Below are positions 46,294 to 54,447 of a DNA stretch of 62,069 nucleotides, one piece after another. The first letter of the stretch is position 1. Each line of letters starts with the position of its first letter. This stretch comes from Paucibacter sp. PLA-PC-4. Its GTDB lineage: Bacteria > Pseudomonadota > Gammaproteobacteria > Burkholderiales > Burkholderiaceae_C. The position numbers and the translations under genes are program-made. The notes under the pieces were generated by a model. It did no database searches and was not told where the DNA came from. It saw nothing but the letters and a program-made list of their open reading frames with translations. The stretch covers positions 1-62,069 of the forward strand of contig NZ_JAPFGP010000025.1 in the NCBI RefSeq assembly GCF_026241155.1, given 5' to 3'.

Positions 46294-47001
46294 TCAGGCT
46301 CCCTTCTTCTCGGACAAGGTCCGCTTTTCAATCCGCTTTTCCGGATTCGCATTGACGACGATGCGGTGTACGTAGATGCCAGGCAGATGCACCTCGTCCG
46401 GATCGATCGCGCCGGTCTCGACCAACTGCTCGACCTCGACGACGGTGATCTTGCCGGCCATCGCGGCGGCCGGGTTGAAGTTGCGCGCTGTACGACGGAA
46501 CACCAGATTGCCACTCTTGTCGGCCTTGTAGGCCTTGACCAGGGATACATCGGGGCTCAGCGCGTGCTCCATCACATAGGTCTGACCGTCGAACTCGCGC
46601 AGCTCCTTGCCGTCGGCGACGATCGTGCCTACGCCAGTGCGGGTAAAGAAGGCCGGGATGCCAGCACCGCCCGCGCGCAGTTTCTCGGCCAAGGTACCTT
46701 GCGGCGTGAACTCCAGCTCCAGCTCCCCGGCCAGGTACTGGCGCTCGAACTCCTTGTTCTCGCCGACATAGCTCGAGATCATGCGCTTGATCTGGCGCGT
46801 CTCGAGCAACTGGCCAAGGCCGAAGCCGTCGACGCCGGCGTTGTTGGAGATCACGGTTAGGTGCTTGACCGCGCTGTCGCGCAGCGCCGCGATCAGGGCT
46901 TCGGGAATGCCGCACAGGCCGAAGCCGCCCACCGCCAGCAACTGCCCATCGGCAACAATGCCCTGCAGCGCCTCGGCGGCGCTTGGGTAAACCTTATTCA
47001 T
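46294..47001 (-). CDS. scoA: 3-oxoacid CoA-transferase subunit A
   Basis: The 235-residue alpha subunit has the CoA-binding [13 protein letters not shown] and [12 protein letters not shown] motifs near the N-terminus and [22 protein letters not shown] near the C-terminus. It is the first gene of the scoAB operon. It is divergent from the thioesterase-LuxR pair with 104 bases between starts, including a paired TACGTA motif. Confidence 0.94.
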   Translation of the reverse strand: MNKVYPSAAEALQGIVADGQLLAVGGFGLCGIPEALIAALRDSAVKHLTVISNNAGVDGFGLGQLLETRQIKRMISSYVGENKEFERQYLAGELELEFTPQGTLAEKLRAGGAGIPAFFTRTGVGTIVADGKELREFDGQTYVMEHALSPDVSLVKAYKADKSGNLVFRRTARNFNPAAAMAGKITVVEVEQLVETGAIDPDEVHLPGIYVHRIVVNANPEKRIEKRTLSEKKGA

Positions 47002-47057
47002 CGGAATTGTCTCCGTGTGTAGCTATCGAACGTCGCCCAGCGTACTACTTAAAGCAA

Positions 47058-47074
47058 TACGTAGGCGGTACGTA
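47058..47074. promoter_or_regulatory. Paired TACGTA motif between scoA and thioesterase-LuxR genes
   Basis: TACGTA occurs at 47058-47063 and 47069-47074 with spacer GGCGG, an 11-base repeat that places both palindromic hexamers on one face of the helix. It is in the middle of the divergent promoter region. The adjacent PAS-LuxR protein is the natural candidate to bind it. Confidence 0.5.
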
Positions 47075-47105
47075 GAATCGCCTAAACCACCCAGAGACAT
47101 CCCGA

Positions 47106-47516
47106 ATGAACCTCAGCGCAAGCGATCTGCAAGCCGCCATTCCCACGATCTTTGCACCCTGGATCACGGCCATGGAGCTCCAGGTACAGGAGGCCGCGCC
47201 CGGCGCAGTGCGATTGGTGATGCCGGTCAAGCGGGAGTATGTGCATGTCGGCGGTGTGATGTGCGGCCAGGCCGCAATGGCGGCAGCCGATACCGCAATG
47301 GTTCTGGCGATGATGGCCGAGCTCGGCGAGTTCAGGCCGATGACCACGGTGCAGCTGAACACCAGCTTTCTACGCCCGATCTCGGCGGACCACTGTCTGA
47401 TCAGCGCCAAGGTCCTGCGCAGCGGCAAGAGCTTGGCCTTCGGCACAATAGACATCGCCAACCCCGACGGGCGCCTGGCAGTACAGGCCACCACTACCTA
47501 CGCGCTGCTCGGATGA
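47106..47516 (+). CDS. PaaI-type hotdog-fold thioesterase
   Basis: The 136-residue protein has the hotdog thioesterase pattern HVGGVMCGQAAMAAADTAMVLA, with an active-site region GGVMCGQ where many homologues have HGGxxxxLAD, and TTVQLNTSFLRPI. It should hydrolyse an acyl-CoA. It overlaps the LuxR gene by 4 bases and is divergent from scoAB, so it probably belongs to the same metabolic module. Confidence 0.85.
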   Translation: MNLSASDLQAAIPTIFAPWITAMELQVQEAAPGAVRLVMPVKREYVHVGGVMCGQAAMAAADTAMVLAMMAELGEFRPMTTVQLNTSFLRPISADHCLISAKVLRSGKSLAFGTIDIANPDGRLAVQATTTYALLG

Positions 47517-48067
47517 GCGTGGACTATCGCACCGCCTTCGAGATGGCACCGATAGGCCTGATCCTATCCGAGCGCCGCCAGATCCTGGACTGCAACCACC
47601 GTGTGCTCGCGATCTTCGGTGCGCAGCGGGAGCAACTCGTGGGTCACAGCTTCGAGCTGCTCTACCCCAGCCCGGCCGAATTCGAACGCACCGGTGCGCG
47701 CATCGTCGCCAGCCTGGACGCCACCGGCTTTTATGCCGACGACCGGGTGATGCGTCGGGTCGCCGGCCCCGAGGGCGGCCAGCTGTTCTGGTGCCATGTC
47801 TCGGGCCGCGCGCTGGACCCCAAGGACCCGCATGCCAAGGGCATCTGGAGCTTCGAAGACCTGTCGGCGCACCGCCAGATCAAGGCCGACCTGACCGCCC
47901 GCGAGCGCGAGATCGCAGCGCTGCTGATCGAAGGACTGACCAGCAAGCTGATCGGCCGGCGCCTGGGCATCAGCCCGCGCACCGTCGATGTCTACCGCGC
48001 ACGGCTGATGAAGAAGTACGAGGCCGCGACCACTCCGGAGCTGGTACACAAGCTGCTCGTGGCCTGA
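47513..48067 (+). CDS. PAS-LuxR transcriptional regulator
   Basis: The 184-residue protein starts at the ATG at 47513. Residues about 1-115 form a PAS domain (FEMAPIGLILSERRQILDCN), and residues about 125-184 form a LuxR-type HTH (LTAREREIAALLIEGLTSKLIGRRLGISPRTVDVYRARLM). No phosphoacceptor receiver domain is present. It is coupled to the thioesterase gene and probably senses a small ligand or redox state and controls the divergent scoAB and its own operon. Confidence 0.9.
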   Translation: MSVDYRTAFEMAPIGLILSERRQILDCNHRVLAIFGAQREQLVGHSFELLYPSPAEFERTGARIVASLDATGFYADDRVMRRVAGPEGGQLFWCHVSGRALDPKDPHAKGIWSFEDLSAHRQIKADLTAREREIAALLIEGLTSKLIGRRLGISPRTVDVYRARLMKKYEAATTPELVHKLLVA

Positions 48068-48084
48068 ACTGGCGGCCGGCCCTT

Positions 48085-49314
48085 TCAGCGCTCCATCGTC
48101 ACCGGGCGCAGCTCGCGAATGTAGAACACGCCGTCCCAGTGCCGACCTAGACCCGCGCCGCCGCCGGTGGGCAGGCCATAGCCGAACTCCATGGAGCGCG
48201 AGGGCAGACCGGCGAGGTCAGCGCGCATCGGTCGCGGCGCGTCCAGAAAGATGAATTCGGCCGCACTGCGTGCCAGCGCCGCCTCCAGGCTGCGCGGATA
48301 GGCCGGCGGCACCGGGTGGACCTGGCCCGAGGCGAATTCGAGGAAGGAACCTTGCAACGCCGTCGTGTTCAGCACGTAGTAGTCACGGCCCAGTTTGTCG
48401 CCGAGGATGTCACCGGCAAAGCGGTGCCGCGCGTCGATCTTGACGCCCCGGCCCAGATGGATGATGTGGCCCCAGATCACCGCCTTCTTGCCCGGGTAGA
48501 GCTGCTGCAGTTGCCACAGCACGTTGTCGGCCATCGCATGGTCGCGCTGGTAGTCGCCGCGCCACAGGGTTGCGGCCTGGGCCTGCAGGCTGGCCAGGCT
48601 GCGGCACAGCAGGCCGTCCTCGCCACTGAGCTTGCCGGCACAGAGCCGGACGCGCAGCCGCTCGGTCAGCGCGTCGAAGCGCAGCTGCTCGGCGGGCGGT
48701 GGCGGGTGCCCGTCCAACGCGAACAGCCGCTGCGCCAAGCGCTTAAACAAGGGCCAGTCGGGCTCGGCGCTGCGCAGACGCGCCTTCAGCCGCGGCAGCA
48801 GCTCGCGCTGGCTCAGCTCGCCGCTGAGCTGGCTGTCGATACCTGACAGCAGCAGCGGTCGCGGGCGAGCCTGGCGCTCGTCCAGATAGCGCAGCAGGCC
48901 GCGGCCGGCATCGCTCTTCGAGTACATATAGAACACCCTGCCTGGCGCCAGCGCCTCGAGCTTCTCGCCACGCTGCATGGCCTCTTGCAACAGCGCGATG
49001 TCGAACACCCCGCTCTCCAGCAGCAGCACATCGAAACCTTTGTGCTCGTGCAAATAGCGCAGCAGCCGAAGCCGCAGCTCAAACTCCTCGCGCCCGCCAT
49101 GGGTCTGCTCAGCCAACGCCACCACCCGCGCCGAGCCAATGGCAGCGCCGAAAGCCTGCAACTGCGCGTCGCTGATCTCCTCCGGCTTGGCCGCCGGCAT
49201 TGCATGGGCATGCCGGCCGACCCAGCTCATCGCCGTGTCGCCAAAGACCGGCGCCGCCGACATGGCCATGGCCGCAAGCAGCCAGGCCGCCAGCCGACTT
49301 CTTCGTCCCCTCAT
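48085..49314 (-). CDS. Erythromycin-esterase-family protein, exported
   Basis: The 409-residue protein has a signal peptide (WLLAAMAMSAAPVFG). The esterase family residues are visible: Glu69, His72 and Glu76 (LAEQTHGGREEF), LLLESGVFD, RDHAMADN and the WGHIIH motif. Known Ere enzymes hydrolyse the macrolide lactone, but most chromosomal homologues have unknown substrates, and this one is exported rather than cytoplasmic. It stands alone and converges with the LuxR gene. Confidence 0.88.
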   Translation of the reverse strand: MRGRRSRLAAWLLAAMAMSAAPVFGDTAMSWVGRHAHAMPAAKPEEISDAQLQAFGAAIGSARVVALAEQTHGGREEFELRLRLLRYLHEHKGFDVLLLESGVFDIALLQEAMQRGEKLEALAPGRVFYMYSKSDAGRGLLRYLDERQARPRPLLLSGIDSQLSGELSQRELLPRLKARLRSAEPDWPLFKRLAQRLFALDGHPPPPAEQLRFDALTERLRVRLCAGKLSGEDGLLCRSLASLQAQAATLWRGDYQRDHAMADNVLWQLQQLYPGKKAVIWGHIIHLGRGVKIDARHRFAGDILGDKLGRDYYVLNTTALQGSFLEFASGQVHPVPPAYPRSLEAALARSAAEFIFLDAPRPMRADLAGLPSRSMEFGYGLPTGGGAGLGRHWDGVFYIRELRPVTMER

Positions 49315-49726
49315 CGCCTGCCACCTCGTCTAGATAGCAGGCCAGAATAAAGGGCTTGGGTTTAAGAGCGGATTAACGCGGCGGGCAGGCCGACGCGTTG
49401 CGGGGGCCGCAAAGCGGACCTGGGACATTCCCTAGGGGCAGGCTCCGTCCGGCAGCGCTCAAAGCCCCGATTTATCGGCCCGTTTTCACTGTGAGAAAAG
49501 TCACGCGCGGGCCTCATTGCTCGCGCTGACAAGGCCTGACCCCACCCCCATGAATGTGGGGGATACCCGCCGTACGCCAAGCACAGCGGGCGGCTTATCG
49601 TCGGGCCTCGCGGCATGGTGAGCTGCGGCTTGGCGGCCGCAGCAGGGCAGGCAGCGCAAGTTCCGACGACGAGGTCCGCATGGGCAGTACGGGGACCGAT
49701 CAGAACCGGCGAACGCTTGGTCACGG

Positions 49727-49741
49727 TGCCACACACATTGC
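49727..49741 (+). promoter_or_regulatory. Sigma-54-like element upstream of the PEP-CTERM gene
   Basis: TGCCACACACATTGC matches the sigma-54 pattern TGGCAC-N5-TTGC in length and at every fixed position except the second G of the -24 GG. Its -12 GC lies 44 bases before the ATG at 49785. Exosortase-linked PEP-CTERM genes are often under sigma-54 control. The -24 mismatch makes the call tentative. The rest of the 470-base gap (49315-49784) contains a small CCCCCA/TGGGGG-type hairpin near 49543-49562 but no gene. Confidence 0.3.
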
Positions 49742-49784
49742 CTTTTGTTCTTCACAGAATCGCGCCCTCACAGGAGCTTGCCTC

Positions 49785-50504
49785 ATGAAACGCATCAAGA
49801 AGATTGCCGCGCTGCTCGCCGCAGCCGCCGCCCTCAGCCTGCCTACGGGCGCAATGGCTGGTTTCGTCTGGAATGAGACCGCCCCGGGCGCCGGCGATCT
49901 GCTGGGCACAGCCCAGACCACATATGACAGTGGCTTCAATAGCCTGAGCGGCATCGGCGGCGCGCTGAACGCCAGCGTGCCGGTCGGCGGCAACCCGCGC
50001 CACCAGGTCGATCTCTACAAGATCCGCATCAGCGATGCTGCCAGCTTCTCGGCCAAGACCCAGGACACCGGCTTCGATACCGCTCTGTACCTGTTCGACG
50101 CCGCAGGCCTGGGCGTCTACATGAACGATGACATGCCCGACTTCTCCGGGCTGACCTCCCTGCTGCCCAGCGGCGACGCCAGCTCACCGATCAGCGACGG
50201 CATCTACTACCTGGCCGTTGCCATCGGTGGCTTCATCGCCGATGGCGCCAACGGTAGCCCCTCCTTCCTGGCCGGCGGCTTCAACGACGTGCTGGGCGGC
50301 AATGCCGGCGCCGGCGCGTTGGCGGGCTGGACCGGCTTTGACAGCGGCAGCGAGGCGCCGCTGAGCTACTTCATTGAGCTGACCGGCGCCACCAATGCCG
50401 AGCTGCCCGAGCCCGGCACGATAGGGCTGGTGCTGGCCGCCGGCCTGGGGCTGTGGGCCTCGCGCCGGCGTGCCCCGCGCACGCCCTTGATCGCCGCCGC
50501 CTGA
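49785..50504 (+). CDS. PEP-CTERM protein
   Basis: The 239-residue protein has a signal peptide (IAALLAAAAALSLPTGAMA) and a C-terminal sorting signal: ELPEPGTIGLVLAAGLGLWASRRRA, that is PEP, a transmembrane helix and Arg cluster. An exosortase cleaves such tails to place the protein in the exopolysaccharide layer or surface. The mature region is Gly/Asp/Ser-rich and resembles pre-peptidase C-terminal beta domains (DTALYLFDAAGLGVYMNDD). It is followed after 31 bases by a subtilase gene. No exosortase gene is in the window. Confidence 0.92.
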   Translation: MKRIKKIAALLAAAAALSLPTGAMAGFVWNETAPGAGDLLGTAQTTYDSGFNSLSGIGGALNASVPVGGNPRHQVDLYKIRISDAASFSAKTQDTGFDTALYLFDAAGLGVYMNDDMPDFSGLTSLLPSGDASSPISDGIYYLAVAIGGFIADGANGSPSFLAGGFNDVLGGNAGAGALAGWTGFDSGSEAPLSYFIELTGATNAELPEPGTIGLVLAAGLGLWASRRRAPRTPLIAAA

Positions 50505-50535
50505 CGCCACCCGCTTCTGCAACAAGGAGAACTCC

Positions 50536-53500
50536 ATGTTCAGTCCCCGTATTGCAAGACACGCCCTGCTGAGCGCCGCCGCAATGGCAGCGTTGGGCGC
50601 TGCCTTCGCCCAGACCCCCTTACCTAACACGGCAGCAGCGCTCGCGCTGCCCAGCCCGCAAACCCAGCAGCGCAACTCCCTGCTGCGCCAGCAGACCGGC
50701 ACCGTGCAGGTGGCCGTGCGGCTGAGCGATCCGCCCCTGGCCCAAAAGCTGGCGATGAATGCGAAGAAGACCGGAGGCGGCATGACGCTGGCGCAGCGCC
50801 AGGCCTATATGGCCAGCCTGAAGAGCAAGCAGGACGCCTTGATGGGCCAGATCCGGGCCCTGGGCGGCAAGGAACTGGGCCGTCTGGGCAAGGCCTACAA
50901 CGCCGTGGTGATCTCGGCCGACGCCGCCAAGCTGCCGCAGATCGCCCGCCTGCCCGGCGTCTCGGCGCTGCGTCCGGTGATCGATCACCAGAAGGCTCTG
51001 AGCACAACGGTGCCCTATGTCGGCGCCAAAACGCTGCAGGACCTGGGTCTGAGCGGTCAGGGTGTGAAGATCGCGGTGCTGGACTCCGGCATCGACTACA
51101 CCCACCGCAACCTCGGCGGCTCGGGCCTGGTGTCCGACTTCAATGCCGCCTCCGCCGCCGCTAGCGGTATGCCGCCGGCTGCCCTGTTCCCGAGCGCCAA
51201 GGTGATCGGTGGCTACGACTTTGTCGGCGAGACCTGGCCCAACGGCCCGCAGATCGCCGACCCGAACCCGATCGACGCGGGCGTGGGCTCCGGCCACGGC
51301 ACCCATGTGGCCGATATCGCCGCCGGTGCCAGCCTGGATGGTCTGCACAAGGGCATGGCGCCCGGTGCCTCCCTGTATGCGGTCAAGGTCTGCAGCAGCG
51401 TCGCCACCAGCTGTAACGGCCTGGCGATTCTGCAAGGCATCGAATGGGCCATGGATCCGAACGGCGATCTGGACTTTTCAGACGCCGCCGACATCGTCAA
51501 CCTCTCGCTAGGCGCCAGCTACGGCCAGCGTGAGAATCCCTCGACCGAGGCGATCAGCAATGCCGTGCGCTTCGGCATCGTTGCAGCGATCTCGGCCGGC
51601 AACTCGGCGGACCGCCCCTTCATCCTCGGCTCGCCATCGAACGCGCCCGAAGCCATCAGCGTGGCGCAGACCAGCATGGCCAATGCCGGCTCGATCCCGC
51701 TGGTGGTAACCGCACCGGCCGGCATTGCTGGCGTTTATGCCAACACCGCGACGCTGGACTGGGCACCAATAGGTGCCGGCTTCGGTGGCACCCTGCGACG
51801 CGCCGGCCCGAACGGTTCTGCCAACGCGCTGGCCTGCGAGATGGCAACGACCATCGACTTCACCGGCACGGTGGCCCTCATTGATCGCGGCGTCTGCTCG
51901 ATCAGCATCAAGGTGGCGAATGCAGCCAACCGCGGCGCGATCGGTGTGCTGATCGCCAACAATGCTGCCGGTGACGCGCCCACCTTCAGCTTCGGCGGCG
52001 GTGCTCCGATGGTGCCAAGCCTGGTCGTCACCCAGGCCATCGGCAACGTGCTGAAGTCGGTGCCCGACAACACCGTGCAGGTCAACGTCAGCCCTGCCAA
52101 CAGCATCCCGTTGGCCGGCAGCATGGCTGCGACCTCCTCGCGCGGCCCGTCCTACAACTTTGCCACGATCAAGCCCGAGATCGGCGCGCCCGGCGCCTCG
52201 GTCTCAGCAGTCAACGGCACCGGTAGCGGCACGGAAAGCTTCGGCGGCACCTCGGGCGCAGCCCCGGTCGTTGCCGGTGCGGCCGCGCTGCTGCTGCAGA
52301 AATACCCGAATGCGGCGCCGCCCGAGATCAAGGCGCGGCTGATGAATGCAGCCAACCAGACGGTCTATACCAACCCGGCCACCCAGCCTGGCGCGCTAGC
52401 ACCGATCTCGCGCATCGGCGCCGGTGAGCTGCGCGTCAACGCCTCGGCCGCGTTGACCACTGGCCTGTGGGACGCCAGCAACACTTATAGCCCTGCCCTT
52501 TCCTTCGGCAGCCCCCGTGCCACAGGGATGATGACCTTGAGCAAAAAGGTCGCGGTGCGCAACTACAGCACCACGCCGCGCACTTACACCATCACCCGCA
52601 GCTTCCGCTACGCCGACGATGCGGCCAGCGGTGCGGTCGTGCTGAATGCGCCGGCCTCGATCGCGGTGCCGGCCAATGGCACGGCGGCCTTCACGCTGAG
52701 CCTGGTGCTGGATGCCTCCAAGCTTCCGAACTGGAACCTCGGCTTGGCCGCCAACCAGGGCAACGGCGCGCTGCTGCAGGCGGTCGAGTTCGACGGCTAC
52801 ATCACCGTGGCCGATGGCACCGATGGGGCCAGCGTGCCTTGGCATGTGCTGCCGCGCAAGAGCGCCAATGTGGTGGCTGCCACCAATCTGGCGCTCGGCG
52901 GTGCGGCCGGGGGCCAATTGCCGATCAGCAATGTCGGCGGCGCGGTCTCCGGCCCTCTGGAGATCTTCTCGCTGACCGGCACCAGCCCGCAGATCAGCAC
53001 CCAGCAACCGGCCTATGGCGGCGGCCAGGCCATCGTGGATCTGCGCGCAGCGGGCGTGCGGGCGGTCGATGTGGGCGGACTCGGCCTGCAGTTCGGCATC
53101 TCGACCTATGGCGAGCGGGCACACCCGGCCTATCCGGCCGAGTTCGATGTCTATGTCGATGCCAACACCGATGGCATCTTCGACGCCGTGGTCTACAACG
53201 CCGAGAACGGCGCCTTCGCCAGCAGCGGCCAGACCATTGTCTATGTGCAAAGGCTCAACCCGGACGGCTCGAACAATGGCGCGGCGGTGGCACGCTTTTA
53301 TGCCGGCGCCGATCTGATGTCGGGCAATATGGTGATGACTGTGCTGGCCAGCGATCTGGGTGTCACAGACCCGAACCAGCAGATCAGCTTCTCGGTATTC
53401 GCCTTTGACAACTACTTCACCGGCAGCCAGACCGATGCCATCACCAATATGCGCTACACACCGGCCACACCGCGCTTTGCCAGCGTCATCGGCAGCTCGC

Positions 53501-53649
53501 TGGGTGTGCCGATTGGCTTCACCGGCTCAGTGCCGGTGATGCACAACCCGGCCGGCGCAGCCGCCTCGCCGTCGCAGACCGGCCTGCTGCTCTTGAATGG
53601 TCTGGCCAAGACCGGTCGTGAGGCCGATCTGGTGCTGATCAGCCCCTAA
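50536..53649 (+). CDS. Secreted subtilisin-like serine protease with PA domain
   Basis: The 1037-residue preproprotease has a signal peptide (ending FAQ near residue 26) and an I9-type propeptide (about 45-160). The S8 catalytic domain has Asp183 (VLDSGIDYTH), His254 (GHGTHVAD) and Ser573 (GGTSGAAPV). A protease-associated domain (about 385-500) is inserted between His and Ser. The C-terminal 400 residues are beta-rich, with a Fn3-like part (DYVDANTDG-type FDVYVDANTDG). No autotransporter barrel or PEP-CTERM tail is seen. A terminator follows. Confidence 0.94.
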   Translation: MFSPRIARHALLSAAAMAALGAAFAQTPLPNTAAALALPSPQTQQRNSLLRQQTGTVQVAVRLSDPPLAQKLAMNAKKTGGGMTLAQRQAYMASLKSKQDALMGQIRALGGKELGRLGKAYNAVVISADAAKLPQIARLPGVSALRPVIDHQKALSTTVPYVGAKTLQDLGLSGQGVKIAVLDSGIDYTHRNLGGSGLVSDFNAASAAASGMPPAALFPSAKVIGGYDFVGETWPNGPQIADPNPIDAGVGSGHGTHVADIAAGASLDGLHKGMAPGASLYAVKVCSSVATSCNGLAILQGIEWAMDPNGDLDFSDAADIVNLSLGASYGQRENPSTEAISNAVRFGIVAAISAGNSADRPFILGSPSNAPEAISVAQTSMANAGSIPLVVTAPAGIAGVYANTATLDWAPIGAGFGGTLRRAGPNGSANALACEMATTIDFTGTVALIDRGVCSISIKVANAANRGAIGVLIANNAAGDAPTFSFGGGAPMVPSLVVTQAIGNVLKSVPDNTVQVNVSPANSIPLAGSMAATSSRGPSYNFATIKPEIGAPGASVSAVNGTGSGTESFGGTSGAAPVVAGAAALLLQKYPNAAPPEIKARLMNAANQTVYTNPATQPGALAPISRIGAGELRVNASAALTTGLWDASNTYSPALSFGSPRATGMMTLSKKVAVRNYSTTPRTYTITRSFRYADDAASGAVVLNAPASIAVPANGTAAFTLSLVLDASKLPNWNLGLAANQGNGALLQAVEFDGYITVADGTDGASVPWHVLPRKSANVVAATNLALGGAAGGQLPISNVGGAVSGPLEIFSLTGTSPQISTQQPAYGGGQAIVDLRAAGVRAVDVGGLGLQFGISTYGERAHPAYPAEFDVYVDANTDGIFDAVVYNAENGAFASSGQTIVYVQRLNPDGSNNGAAVARFYAGADLMSGNMVMTVLASDLGVTDPNQQISFSVFAFDNYFTGSQTDAITNMRYTPATPRFASVIGSSLGVPIGFTGSVPVMHNPAGAAASPSQTGLLLLNGLAKTGREADLVLISP

Positions 53650-53666
53650 GCAACTCTGCTCCTGTG

Positions 53667-53696
53667 AAAGCCACCGCCGCGGCGGTGGCTTTTTTT
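53667..53696 (+). terminator. Rho-independent terminator of the subtilase gene
   Basis: AAAGCCACCGCC (53667-53678) and GGCGGTGGCTTT (53681-53692) form a perfect stem, followed by a run of seven T, 17 bases after the subtilase stop. The stem core equals that of the fumA terminator. Confidence 0.92.
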
Positions 53697-53719
53697 CGTC
53701 AGGCGCGACGCTGACGCAT

Positions 53720-54355
53720 GTGTTCGATCACTTGGAAAGAGCCAATGCCTGCCTGCCTCGACGCGACAAAGATCAGCGCCTTGCCCTCCCCCGTACTCAG
53801 CCCCACCAGGGCCGGGAGAGGCTCTACAAGCTGGAGCAAAGCTTCTTGCCCGATGACAGCCAGTTCGACCACTTTTTCAAGGACGGCGAGAGTTTCCGCA
53901 TTTGCACGCTCGAGGTCACCGCACTGCTGGTGCCGGGCCAAACGCCGGCCGATAGGGCCTATCTGATCGGCGATGCGGTCCTTTTGGGCGACACCTTGTT
54001 CATGCCAGATGTCGGAAGCGCTCTAGCCGACTTCCCTGGGGGCAATGCGCGCCAGCTCTTTCGTTCGATGCGCCGCATTCTGGACCTGCCGCCGTCAACT
54101 CGTGTTTTTGTCTGCTACGACTACCCGCCAGAGGGCCGCGCTCCGCAGTGGCAGACCATGGTGGCGGGGCAGCGGGCCGGCAATATCCATGGGCGTGAGG
54201 GCATCGATGAGGACAGCTTTGTCGCGATGCGCCGCGCGCACGACGCATCCCTGGAAGTGCCAACACGGAACTTGCCCCCGATCCAGGTCGATGTGCGGGC
54301 CGGTCAGCTGCCCCCGGACGAAGACAACGGTGTGTCCTATCGCGCAGCCCAATGA
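53720..54355 (+). pseudogene. Degenerate metallo-beta-lactamase-fold hydrolase (persulfide dioxygenase-like)
   Basis: From about base 53840 the frame matches the C-terminal two-thirds of ETHE1/Blh-type MBL-fold proteins: FRICTLEVTALLVPGQTPADRAYLIGDAVLLGDTLFMPD, DFPGGNARQLFRSMRRIL, and IQVDVRAGQLPPDEDNGVSY. The N-terminal part with the HxHxDH metal motif is absent. PGHTP has become PGQTP and the usual CHDY is CYDY; only the Asp of FMPD remains. Nearly all metal ligands are lost, so it cannot be a normal enzyme. It is most likely a pseudogene. A non-catalytic retained protein is possible since the remaining frame has no internal stop. Confidence 0.75.
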
Positions 54356-54447
54356 ACGCGCTATGCCCACGAGCCCGTGAAACGAGCTTAGGGATGCGCG
54401 CCGCCGCCGGCGGTGCAACACTGGGCCACTCGTGAGAGGTGGACGCT

